Source of the DNA: Oscillatoria sp. SIO1A7 | Lineage (GTDB): Bacteria; Cyanobacteriota; Cyanobacteriia; Cyanobacteriales; Laspinemataceae | Reading direction: 5' to 3' | NCBI GenBank assembly: GCA_010672965.1 | Contig: JAAHFN010000005.1 | Span: 233,847 to 297,846 of the forward strand | DNA: 64,000 nucleotides | Shown here: in pieces, positions 54,817 through 62,601 of the stretch | Position numbering within the stretch: the first letter of the stretch is position 1 | Layout: each line of letters starts with the position of its first letter | Notes under the pieces: model-generated | What the model saw: the letters and a program-made list of their open reading frames with translations, nothing else | Told to the model about the DNA's origin: nothing | Database searches by the model: none | Program-made: the position numbers and the translations under genes

Positions 54817-56274
54817 CTACGGGAATTTGGTTGTTGCTTTGCCGCGCAAGACGCAAATCGATTCGTGCAAGCCCGGACGATCGCATTCAAACATCGGCAC
54901 TAAACGAGCAATTTCGGCGGCGCTAGTTCCCGGCCAGGAGGAGCTGGGCATGGGATTGAGCCATGCGACATATCTTATCTGCTGTCCGAGTTGCTGGAGA
55001 AATGCTGCGGTTTGTTCGACTCGCCGCCGGTTAAGAACTCCGCGAGCGGCACCGGCATCGCTAAAAATTAATACTCCCGCCCGTTTCGATCGCAGACTAA
55101 TGACGACACTGCTAACCAGTTCGGCTTCTAGATGATAGGGATCTCTATATAAGTATTTGCCGGGACAGTTGTGGAAATAGTAAATTCTGGGTTGGCCAAA
55201 ACGACCGCGATCGCAAGCAGTCTGTATCAATCGATTAGACAAGGAATGAAACGGCACCATCGAGCCATCGCGATCGACTAGCAATAGCAAATCGCTCTGG
55301 TTGCTCCGACGGGGTACTAGCACTGGTTTGAGGAAGCAACCCTGACGGCCAATCTCTTCTATTGTTGCTTCTAAATCCAGCTCGACCGGCGGACCTTGGC
55401 GAACCGGACGCCGCAAGTAACGCCAGCTCTGTTTCATCTGTCTGCGGGTTACGGGAAAATATTCGGCTGCGATCGCAAATTGATTGCTATTAGTCTTATT
55501 ATCCTTAGTTTCATAATTTCTAATTTCGCTATCTCTGGCACTCTCATGCCATGCCGCCCGAGCCACCTGAACTTCGTCGTCAATTTCCTTGGTCAGTTCT
55601 GCACCAAGAGCAGGAGAGTTTGGAGCTGATTTTTTAGAAGAGGAGCGATCGCCAGTAGCGCGCTTTTTGATTCTTTGCCGATAAAGTCGCCAGATTAATA
55701 TAGAGCCGGTAGCCAGGGCTAGGGCTAGGGGCAGTAACCAGGCGATCGTGTTATTTTGCTCCGATTCGTTATTGGTTCCAGGAGTCGGTGCATTGAATCC
55801 TCCAGCTCCTGTTGTCGCTGGCTGGTCGGGAAGCTCGGTTGGCGTTGTTTCTCCTGGAGTTACTGGGTTATTGTCATCTATTATTGTGTTGCCAGTTGTA
55901 TCGATTGTACTGAGTCTATCTAAGACAACTCCACTGCCCACAACCAGAACTGCTAACAGCATTGCATAGTCCAAACGCCGCCTTGCCTTAGCCTTCTGCT
56001 CTTGCGAATCTTCTGGCTTGCGGACAGACTTGGAGCCTGAAGATAGGGCAACCTCGGCCATCACTTTTTCAAAACAACTGTCAAATATTATCTTTTCTTC
56101 TGGCGACTTAACCCATAAAGTGCGGCAGAGTCGCGCTAAGGCGGCGCGGTCTGGAATACCGAAACCAGACTGCAGGGCGCGCAAAGCCAATTGATATTCT
56201 TCTAGACCGAGGGGCAAGCCGGCCTCGCGCAATTTTTTAAATAGTTCTAGCAGGGGGAGTTCAGGGTCGGTCAT
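54817..56274 (-). CDS. SAV_2336-like N-terminus with vWA-like domain
   Basis: About 485 residues from ATG 56274 (MTDPELPLLELFKKLREAGLPLGLEEY); the upstream frame reads satellite sequence. Residues 1-90 match the SAV_2336-related domain of conflict systems. Two hydrophobic segments (about 103-120 and 175-195) flank a Thr/Pro/Gly linker. The C-terminal vWA-like domain has the MIDAS-type DRDGSM, YYFHNCPGKYLY and VLIFSDAGAARG. It would couple with the MoxR ATPase to transmit a signal. The operon order is conserved with known vWA-MoxR ternary systems. Confidence 0.82.
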   Translation of the reverse strand: MTDPELPLLELFKKLREAGLPLGLEEYQLALRALQSGFGIPDRAALARLCRTLWVKSPEEKIIFDSCFEKVMAEVALSSGSKSVRKPEDSQEQKAKARRRLDYAMLLAVLVVGSGVVLDRLSTIDTTGNTIIDDNNPVTPGETTPTELPDQPATTGAGGFNAPTPGTNNESEQNNTIAWLLPLALALATGSILIWRLYRQRIKKRATGDRSSSKKSAPNSPALGAELTKEIDDEVQVARAAWHESARDSEIRNYETKDNKTNSNQFAIAAEYFPVTRRQMKQSWRYLRRPVRQGPPVELDLEATIEEIGRQGCFLKPVLVPRRSNQSDLLLLVDRDGSMVPFHSLSNRLIQTACDRGRFGQPRIYYFHNCPGKYLYRDPYHLEAELVSSVVISLRSKRAGVLIFSDAGAARGVLNRRRVEQTAAFLQQLGQQIRYVAWLNPMPSSSWPGTSAAEIARLVPMFECDRPGLHESICVLRGKATTKFP

Positions 56275-56736
56275 GGGGTCAAGTTTTGAGTTCTTAGCTA
56301 GAGAGTTTTGAGCCTTGAGTTTTGATTTTTTAATTGAGGGGCATTCTTGAGAGGTATCGAGTATAGATTGACGGCGTAGGGGCGACAGCATTCCCAAGAT
56401 AGCTTTTGCTTTTCGCAAAAATTATTGTATTGGAATGCTTCGCCCCAGAAACGTATGCCGCCTACCGACTGCTTTAAAAAAGAGGATTATAAAAAACATA
56501 CCCTCTTGGGAGAGGTTAGGGGTGGTTTGCCAGAGGATTAGGTGGTTGGTTTCCCGAGCTTTCTAGGGCGAAGCATTCCAGTATAATACATTTTTGTTAT
56601 AACCCAGGTTATTTCGGTAATGCTGTCGCCCCTACACCTTATTGCGAGGGTTTATATGCCAACGGAGCGTCAAATATAAAAACATGCTCTTGAAAGCCCC
56701 TAACCCTCTTAAAACTTAAAACTCAAAACTCAAAAC
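56275..56736. repeat. intergenic repeats within the conflict operon
   Basis: TTTTGAG heptamers at 56280-56320; inverted hairpin GGGGCGACAGCATTCCC ... GGAATGCTTCGCCCC (56381-56452) and its opposite-orientation copy at 56567-56638, near-identical to 54655-54730. TTTTGAG again at 56708-56745. The 460-bp gap may separate promoters, or the operon may be read through. Confidence 0.65.
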
Positions 56737-57675
56737 TCAAAACTTCTCACGGGCTAGGTAACGGCGATGGTCTTCCCAACTTTTGAGCAATATGCCGGGA
56801 AAGGGGAGTTTGCCTTCGAGTTTTTCCAGAATCTCATCTTCGGGATGGCGGCGCAGGATATCTATCCAGTCAATCAGTTCGCTGGTGCTGACCTTTTTGC
56901 CCGCATTGCCTTTCTGCTGCTGCATTTCCCGGCGCAATTTCAGAAAGCGAGCTACTGCTTTTTTCTGCAATTCTTGGGAAATGGTCGGAAACATGGCTCG
57001 GACAATACTGCCCAAGCGCTTTTCTTCGGGAAACTCGACATAGTGAAACAAGCAGCGGCGCAAAAAAGCATCGGGCAAAGCTTTCTCGTCGTTGCTGGTA
57101 ATCAAAACAATCGGCGGGGCTTTGGCTCGAACTTCCCGGCGAGGCCGAGTTTCTTCTATAAAAAACCGGCGCTCGTCTAGTTCTAGCAACAAGTCGTTGG
57201 GAAAATCGATATCGGCTTTGTCGATTTCGTCAATTAGCACCACCGTGCGGCGATCGCTCAGAAAAGCATTTCCCAAAGGTCCCCATTCAATGTAAGTAGC
57301 GGGATCTCTAATCTGCTCCAGATCTTCATTGGCAGGCAAAGATTTCGCCGCCGCCAGTTGTGCGTCTCGCAAGCGTCCCACCGTGTCATATATATAGAGT
57401 CCATCTCGGGCTCGGCTCGTCGATTTGACATACCAGGCTTCAAAAGGAAGCTCCAGTTCGTAGGCCACAGCCCGAGCCAATTTGGTTTTCCCGCATCCCG
57501 GTTCCCCCTTGAGCAGCAACGGCCGTTCGAGCTGAATCGCCAGATTGACTGCTTCTACCAAATCTCGATCGGGAAAATAGGGATAAAGCGGCTGTCCGCT
57601 AGGATCGAATTTCCCCGGCTGCGGTTGCACTTCGCCAGTATATTCCAGCCTCTCGTTGCTCAGAATTTCAGCCAT
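56737..57675 (-). CDS. MoxR-family AAA+ ATPase
   Basis: About 312 residues from ATG 57675 (MAEILSNERLEYTGE), overlapping the end of the trypsin gene by about 16 bases. Walker A GEPGCGKTKLARA, Walker B VVLIDEIDKADIDFP, sensor 1 LITSNDEKALPDAFLRRC. It pairs with the downstream vWA-like protein, the usual MoxR-vWA functional unit, here in a conflict context. Confidence 0.92.
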   Translation of the reverse strand: MAEILSNERLEYTGEVQPQPGKFDPSGQPLYPYFPDRDLVEAVNLAIQLERPLLLKGEPGCGKTKLARAVAYELELPFEAWYVKSTSRARDGLYIYDTVGRLRDAQLAAAKSLPANEDLEQIRDPATYIEWGPLGNAFLSDRRTVVLIDEIDKADIDFPNDLLLELDERRFFIEETRPRREVRAKAPPIVLITSNDEKALPDAFLRRCLFHYVEFPEEKRLGSIVRAMFPTISQELQKKAVARFLKLRREMQQQKGNAGKKVSTSELIDWIDILRRHPEDEILEKLEGKLPFPGILLKSWEDHRRYLAREKF

Positions 57676-59021
57676 TTCTCCGATTCCCCATACCAATCAA
57701 TATCGCAAAGATGACAAATTTCTTCTAGGGTAAGCTCTGGAATGCCCCCGTCGCTGTTATAGATAATCTCCTCCACCACCCGTTCCATTTCTTCGCTGAG
57801 TTCGGCAGGCATCTCGTCTTCCATCCAGTCAGTCAATTCGCTATCGGAAAATTTAGTAAGCTTCGGCACCTCGATCGGCGTGTAAGGTTGCCAGCTCGCA
57901 TCCATTTTGTCGATTTTGTCGGTCAAGGGCACGTCCCAACTGGCAGTAATTCCCTGGTAATCTACCAAAAACATTAGCAACTTATAGGGAATGGCTTCAA
58001 CCTGGGAGTCTCGCACTTTCGTCGCCAAGGGCAGCCAAAAGTCCTGGATAAGCTGCTCTAAGCCCTTTGGCGGCAAGCAGTCCACGTCGTGGAAAATCAA
58101 AAGTATATCCTGACTTTGCCACCATTGATAGACTCGCTCGACGATCGCTCTCGGAACGCGCTCTTTTCCCCGCAAGCCAACCCAACTGCCCAACTCGCGC
58201 CACAGGGCATCGACATCGTTTTTGCGAACCTTCCGAGCCAGGTTTATTTTAACTGGTTTGCCCCTGAAACAGTCGGGAACATGCTGCACTAAAAGCCGAT
58301 TTAGCAACCAGCGCTGTCCGTAACTGGGCAACCCGTGGATTAAGAAACCGGCTACGGAATGCTTGCCAATTAATTTTCGGAATAAGCGCACTTGCTGCCG
58401 ATAGCCCAATTTTAATAAATTGTGGTAGAGGCGATCGCTATCTACAATCTGACAAATACGATCCAGCGCCTTAATGCAAATGGCCAAGCCACGTTTGCCG
58501 TCTTGTTGTCTCTGAATGACTACAGCGATAACATTGCCGCTATCTGGGTCAACTACTGGAGAGCCGCTATAACCACGCTTGAGAGCATAGTCCTGAATTT
58601 GTAAATCCCAGGCTTGAATTCGGTCTAAACCCCTAGACTGCAAGCCAACGCGATCGCCGAGGGTTACTCGCAAAGATCTAATTAAGTGCTTATCGTCAAG
58701 CACTTGGAATCCAGCAGTAATAAAAGAACTACCTTGATTCCCAGTTCCCAGCAAATTTAGCGCTGGCATCTCAAACAGCCCGTCAACTCTCAAGACTGCC
58801 AAATCTAGTCCGTTTTCGTCTCCAGTCGCCACCACCGTTACCGGGCGATCGCCAATCTTAACTTTATCTCTTCCACCCACATCTCGGACTACATGGGCGC
58901 AAGTCAGTATATAGACACTGCCTCTGTTTTGCCTAAAGACAAAACCAGTGCCAAAATCGTTGTTTTTTTGTTCGCTGCTGGATATTAATACCAACGACTG
59001 CTGTAATTCTTCCGGCGTCAT
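57660..59021 (-). CDS. trypsin-like protease fused to a degenerate STAND-like domain
   Basis: 453 residues. The trypsin domain at 1-190 has a complete triad: His in ILTCAHVVRDV, Asp in GLDLAVLRV, Ser in RGYSGSPV (GYSGSP instead of GNSGGP). The C-terminal part (190-453) has a degenerate P-loop VAGFLIHGLPSYGQRWLLNRLL with no Walker Lys-Ser/Thr and a Walker-B-like DILLIFHDVD; this matches the inactive STAND domains described in vWA-MoxR/trypsin conflict systems. It probably cleaves a system partner or target on sensing. Confidence 0.85.
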   Translation of the reverse strand: MTPEELQQSLVLISSSEQKNNDFGTGFVFRQNRGSVYILTCAHVVRDVGGRDKVKIGDRPVTVVATGDENGLDLAVLRVDGLFEMPALNLLGTGNQGSSFITAGFQVLDDKHLIRSLRVTLGDRVGLQSRGLDRIQAWDLQIQDYALKRGYSGSPVVDPDSGNVIAVVIQRQQDGKRGLAICIKALDRICQIVDSDRLYHNLLKLGYRQQVRLFRKLIGKHSVAGFLIHGLPSYGQRWLLNRLLVQHVPDCFRGKPVKINLARKVRKNDVDALWRELGSWVGLRGKERVPRAIVERVYQWWQSQDILLIFHDVDCLPPKGLEQLIQDFWLPLATKVRDSQVEAIPYKLLMFLVDYQGITASWDVPLTDKIDKMDASWQPYTPIEVPKLTKFSDSELTDWMEDEMPAELSEEMERVVEEIIYNSDGGIPELTLEEICHLCDIDWYGESEKWLKF

Positions 59022-59193
59022 ACAGTATTAGTTTAATTTTTTACTGCGGTTTTGTAGCGATCGCTCAGAGTCCTGCCAACGATCTAATTTTTGTTAGTAA
59101 AGCCGCCAAGGCATTATGTATCTCAGCTTAGCACAATTAACGCGCTGCCTTACAATAGCTTATTGGCTAGAGACGGCGGCTTTACATTCTCGG

Positions 59194-59517
59194 TCATTTT
59201 TTAGGTGTTAATACCAATTTAACCTTGATATTAGCAGCACCCTTTGACTTAGTTACATAGAGATTGCCCTCTCCTTCAAAGCTGAATCCCAGATCCACTT
59301 CTGCCCGCTCGATATCCGCTTCTTGACCCAGTTCTTGGCGCAGGTCTTTCCAAGCCTCTACAACAGGGCGGCAAGTTTTAAGGAGTAGGGGTCTAATTTG
59401 AGCAAAGGTTGCATCCACCCGCTTGGCTAAGCGCCCAGAAATTTCCTCAAATTGGTCTTCTCGAACTTCTACCTCTACCAAAGTTTCGTCGTCTAATTCG
59501 ATCAATTGGGTTCGCAT
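59194..59517 (-). CDS. Trypco1 (CU044_2847-like) domain protein
   Basis: A 107-residue beta-rich protein: RTQLIELDDETLVEVEVRED, a central helix VEAWKDLRQEL, then ERAEVDLGFSFEGEGNLYVTKSKGAANIKVKLVLTP. The strand pattern VDLGFSF...GN(L)Y(V)TKS...NIKVKL matches trypsin-co-occurring domain 1, a small domain usually next to trypsin genes in conflict systems. It is the first gene of the operon, 172 bp before the trypsin gene. Confidence 0.85.
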   Translation of the reverse strand: MRTQLIELDDETLVEVEVREDQFEEISGRLAKRVDATFAQIRPLLLKTCRPVVEAWKDLRQELGQEADIERAEVDLGFSFEGEGNLYVTKSKGAANIKVKLVLTPKK

Positions 59518-59840
59518 CGCTGTTTCCTCTGTAGATAGACTTCCCTAACCAAAATAACCATAGCTGGCTTACGGTAGTGCAATGGACGGCTAGAGATATT
59601 GGGTTACAGCTTAAATATATGCCAGAAACCCCAGGAAGCGGCGATCGCCCCTTCCCGCCGCTTCGTAGGACGGGCGGGACGCCTGTCCCTCCCGCCCGTC
59701 CTACGGTTCGCGCACATCGGACAGGCGAGACGCCCGTCCTACGGTTACCTATATCTGGTATATCTGGTAAGGGTCAACGGCCGCCAAAAAAAAGGACTCC
59801 TCGGGGAGTCCAGGCAAAATGCGTACCGGAAGCGCGCGGG
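59518..59840. repeat. intergenic repeats and terminator
   Basis: GTAGGACGGGCGGGACGCC palindromes at 59664-59745. At 59786-59811 is the terminator of the 89-residue gene (minus strand: GGACTCCCCGAGGAGTCC plus T-tract). Confidence 0.75.
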
Positions 59841-60110
59841 TTAGCTCAGGCGAATTATGTCCTCTTGAACGAGTGCCATCACTGCGGTCCGGCACTCTGG
59901 GACAGTTAGCTTGCAGTCCCTTGCCATATTGGCGTAGCGGCGGCCCTTATTGTTAAAGACGAACCAACCCAGGACAAAGATCTCAATGCGCGTCAGGCTA
60001 CGGCGGCCTTCCCTGGTACTATTGGGATTGATCTCTAGATGGTCTAAGAGCCATTCAGAAGGGTCCGGGGGAGTTGGAGGGGTTGGGGGATCTGGCGGGT
60101 TCATTATCAT
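59841..60110 (-). CDS. DCKL-family small HTH-like protein (89 aa), cassette B
   Basis: Identical in protein to the 89-residue gene at 22644. The DNA differs at five positions (Pro, Leu, Thr, Arg and Ile codons), every change synonymous. AAGGA precedes the ATG. Promoter at 60166-60193, leader hairpin at 60130-60154, terminator at 59786-59811. It is divergent from the gene at 61851 across the repeat array. Function unknown. Confidence 0.85.
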   Translation of the reverse strand: MIMNPPDPPTPPTPPDPSEWLLDHLEINPNSTREGRRSLTRIEIFVLGWFVFNNKGRRYANMARDCKLTVPECRTAVMALVQEDIIRLS

Positions 60111-60129
60111 TTAACTTTTCCTTAGATAC

Positions 60130-60154
60130 GGGGGCGTCAAGCCCCTTTTTTTTT
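60130..60154. promoter_or_regulatory. leader hairpin / opposing terminator
   Basis: GGGGGCGTCAAGCCCC then a nine-T tract on the plus strand, in the leader of the minus-strand 89-residue gene. Confidence 0.65.
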
Positions 60155-60165
60155 GGCTTCCTCCT

Positions 60166-60193
60166 ATTATAGCAATTATTTTTAAAACGTCAA
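60166..60193 (-). promoter_or_regulatory. promoter of the 89-residue gene, cassette B
   Basis: Minus strand: TTGACG, 16-bp spacer TTTTAAAAATAATTGC, TATAAT. Confidence 0.8.
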
Positions 60194-60194
60194 T

Positions 60195-60480
60195 AGTTTT
60201 TTTGAAAATATTTGAAAATATTTTGGCTTTTTCTGCGATGTAATTTGTTGGCAAAAACGCAGATACGGGCTAACATTATAGCACTTAAAGTTCTTTAAAT
60301 TCTTTGAAGTCAATAATTTTAGCTGTCTTGCTTCAGTTTTGCAGCAGAAAAAACAAACATGATAAAAACGACATTAATAACAATATTTAAAATTGACAAT
60401 TTGCCCCTGTCAAAAAAGCCAGTAATAATAAAAAACGAGCAAGATAGTATTTTTTAAAAAATACTCATCTTTAGTATAAA
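60195..60480. other. AT-rich block homologous to 22261-22560
   Basis: On the minus strand it keeps the same islands as cassette A (ACTAAAGAT hairpin, GAAGCAAGACAGCTAAAA, AGTGCTATAA, GCCAACAAATTACATCGC) with many differences between. No conserved frame. Confidence 0.5.
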
Positions 60481-61680
60481 TTTGCCGGAGCGACGGTCCG
60501 GGCGCGGCGACGAGGCGGACCGCTTCGCCCCCGGCTTGGCGACGGTCCGGGCGCGGCGACGAGGCGGTCCGCTTCGCCCCCGGCTTGGCGACGGTCCGGG
60601 CGCGGCGACGAGGCGGACCGCTTCGCCCCGGCTTGTTTGAAAATAAAACAGAGGTGGATAAGCGGACCGCCTCGCCCCCGGCTTGTTTGAAAATAAAACA
60701 GAGGTGGATAAGCGGACCGCCTCGCCCCCGGCTTGTTTGAAAATAAAACAGAGGTGGATAAGCGGGCCGCTTCGCCCCCGGCTTGTTTGAAAATAAAACA
60801 GAGGTGGATAAGCGGACCGCTTCGCCGCCGGTCTGTTTGAAAATAAAACAGAGGTGGATAAGCGGACCGCTTCGCCGCCGGTCTGTTTGAAAATAAAACA
60901 GAGGTGGATAAGCGGACCGCTTCGCCGCCGGTCTGTTTGAGTTTTGAATTAGAGCGGTTTCGGACGATCGCTCTTGAAGTTAAAAAATAAAACAGAGAAT
61001 GAAACGTTGGCAGCGGATAGGTAACGGATGTAACGGATGTAGTGTTGGCAGCGGATTGATAAGGATGAAATGAGATTGCTGCGATCGCTTTTGTTGGGAA
61101 AAAAACAGAAACGTTGGCAGCGGATAGGTAACGGATGTAACGGATGTAACGGATGTGGCGGTTGAAATGAGATTGCTGCGATCGCTCTTCTTCAAAAAAA
61201 AATAGCGGACGAGAAAGGTGTCTGGGGCGAAGCATCCCAATACGGTAATTACCGTTACACAGCCGAGATTGTCCAAGGGATGCTGTCGCCCCTACGTTTA
61301 TTTTATTACACTTATTTGAGAAAGTCAGCCCTCCGGGCTTAGTCTGTGTAGCCGCGCCTTTAGGCGTCAGGCGGCTGCGTGCTGCGGATTAACGCGGATG
61401 TAATGGATGTGGCGGTTGAAATGAGATTGCTGCGATCGCTTTTGTTGGGAAAAAAACAGAAACGTTGGCAGCGGATAGGTAACGGATGTAACGGATGTAG
61501 TGTTGGCAGCGGATTGATAAGGATGAAATGAGATTGCTGCGATCGCACCGCATTCAAAAAAAAACAGCGGATGAAAAAGTCAGCCCGGAGGGCTTAGTCT
61601 GTGTAGCCGCGCCAGCCGCCTGGGAGGCGGGGCTTACGCCTATAGGCGTCAGGCGGCTGCGTGCTAAACCTCACAAAAAG
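60481..61680. repeat. interspersed repeat array, cassette B
   Basis: Starts with three 49-bp units (GACGGTCCGGGCGCGGCGAC), then seven 50-bp units anchored on GTTTGAAAATAAAACAGAGG at 60635, 60685, 60735, 60785, 60835, 60885 and 60935. Then come inverted copies of the cassette-A units (GGCAGCGGATAGGTAACGG, GAAATGAGATTGCTGCGATC). Two fragments of the MITE GC core lie at 61327-61380 and 61577-61664. Periods of 49 and 50 bp are not multiples of three, so the long frame is an artefact. Confidence 0.85.
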
Positions 61681-61719
61681 CTTTAATACATATAAGTAAA
61701 ATTATTTTTTGCAAAATAG

Positions 61720-61747
61720 TTGACAACTTAAAAATAAGAGCTATATT
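61720..61747 (+). promoter_or_regulatory. promoter of the 88-residue gene, cassette B
   Basis: TTGACA (61720), 16-bp spacer ACTTAAAAATAAGAGC, TATATT (61742). Followed by an A-tract and AGAGCTAACTTGCCCTG at 61800-61825, matching the cassette-A leader. Confidence 0.78.
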
Positions 61748-61850
61748 AATCATATGGCGTTCAAAAGGACAAGATTAGCCTTTGGCTCCCTCTCGCCAAG
61801 AAAAAAAAAGAGCTAACTTGCCCTGTTATAATCTAAAAAATAAATCCAAA

Positions 61851-62117
61851 ATGACCAATCGTTTTAACAGGTTCCTAAATAGCCTCGAAATCGACCCGAA
61901 TAGCGACCCCGAAAACCATCGCTTACTCGATCGCGATAAGTGCTTCACTCTGGCATGGCTTTCCTTTAACCGGAAGAAACGCACCTACCAGAAGTTAATG
62001 AAAGACTGCAAGTTAGAGAGCTTTGAGCGCTGCGAGGAAATTATCCAAGAGCTAATTGACTTGCGCATACTGCGAACCGCGCGGTCGCGCAGCGTGCGCG
62101 GAGCGCGATCGCGCTAA
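61851..62117 (+). CDS. DCKL-family small HTH-like protein (88 aa), cassette B
   Basis: 88 residues from ATG 61851 (after AAATCCAAA, as in cassette A). About ten differences from the paralogue at 20955-21221 (for instance GIL to RIL, FYQEK to FNRKK). The core FLNSLEIDPNSDPENHRLL and RTYQKLMKDCKLESFERCEEIIQELIDL is identical. The basic tail RTARSRSVRGARSR again comes from a HIP1-like palindrome. No clear terminator. It is 480 bp upstream of the sigma factor on the same strand. Confidence 0.8.
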   Translation: MTNRFNRFLNSLEIDPNSDPENHRLLDRDKCFTLAWLSFNRKKRTYQKLMKDCKLESFERCEEIIQELIDLRILRTARSRSVRGARSR

Positions 62118-62601
62118 TCCGTTTCATCCGGCAAAAGGCAAAGTGCTTCATGCGATCGCATTCCTCAATGCGATCGCTCTTTGCTACCAAACATTCATGC
62201 GATCGCTTACCGGGTCACAAGGGATCCAAAAGCATTTTGAATTTTGAATTGCGTGAATTCCGCGCAGCGCCCACAGACGCCTTCGAGGGCTCGCGCTTTT
62301 TTGGGCCTTATTAGCGATTTTAAAAGACCTTTTGTACGAGTCTCCTGACATTTGATTCCCGATCGGGCGAAAAATAGCGACTTTCTAGGGTATGCGGCCT
62401 GGGCAAAAAAGATGGTGTTTTGAGGCCAAAAAATGGCAAAAAGGTGGATTGACAAATGCACGACTTATGCAGGTAGGCCAAAAAAAGTGGTGTTTTGAGA
62501 GCAAAGAAGGTGGTGTTGGGGTTGATTGTCATTCGAGATTTGGCGTAATATTGTGGAGGGGAAGTATAATAAAAAGCAACTCTAGCTGCTTGGCCAAGGA
62601 T
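62118..62601 (+). promoter_or_regulatory. upstream region of the sigma-factor gene, parent of the leader modules
   Basis: HIP1 sites to 62210; then the conserved box GCGATTTTAAAAGACCTTTT (62310-62340), CCGATCGGGCGAAAAATAGCG, GGTGGTGTTTTGAG motifs (inverse AACACCACC), ATTGACAAATGCACGACTTA at 62448, promoter-like TTGATTGTCATTCGAGATTT...TAATAT at 62522-62552, and GGAGGGG at 62556. At the position of the ancestral start codon it reads ATA (62566-62568). Confidence 0.75.

Noticed and set aside
60635-60940. Possible CRISPR array (regular 50-bp spacing)
   Set aside because: Units are contiguous with no unique spacers and no cas genes are nearby; it is a simple tandem repeat.
60471-61235. A 254-codon open frame in the cassette B array
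   Set aside because: Same reason: 50-bp period, frame changes each unit, composition unlike a protein.
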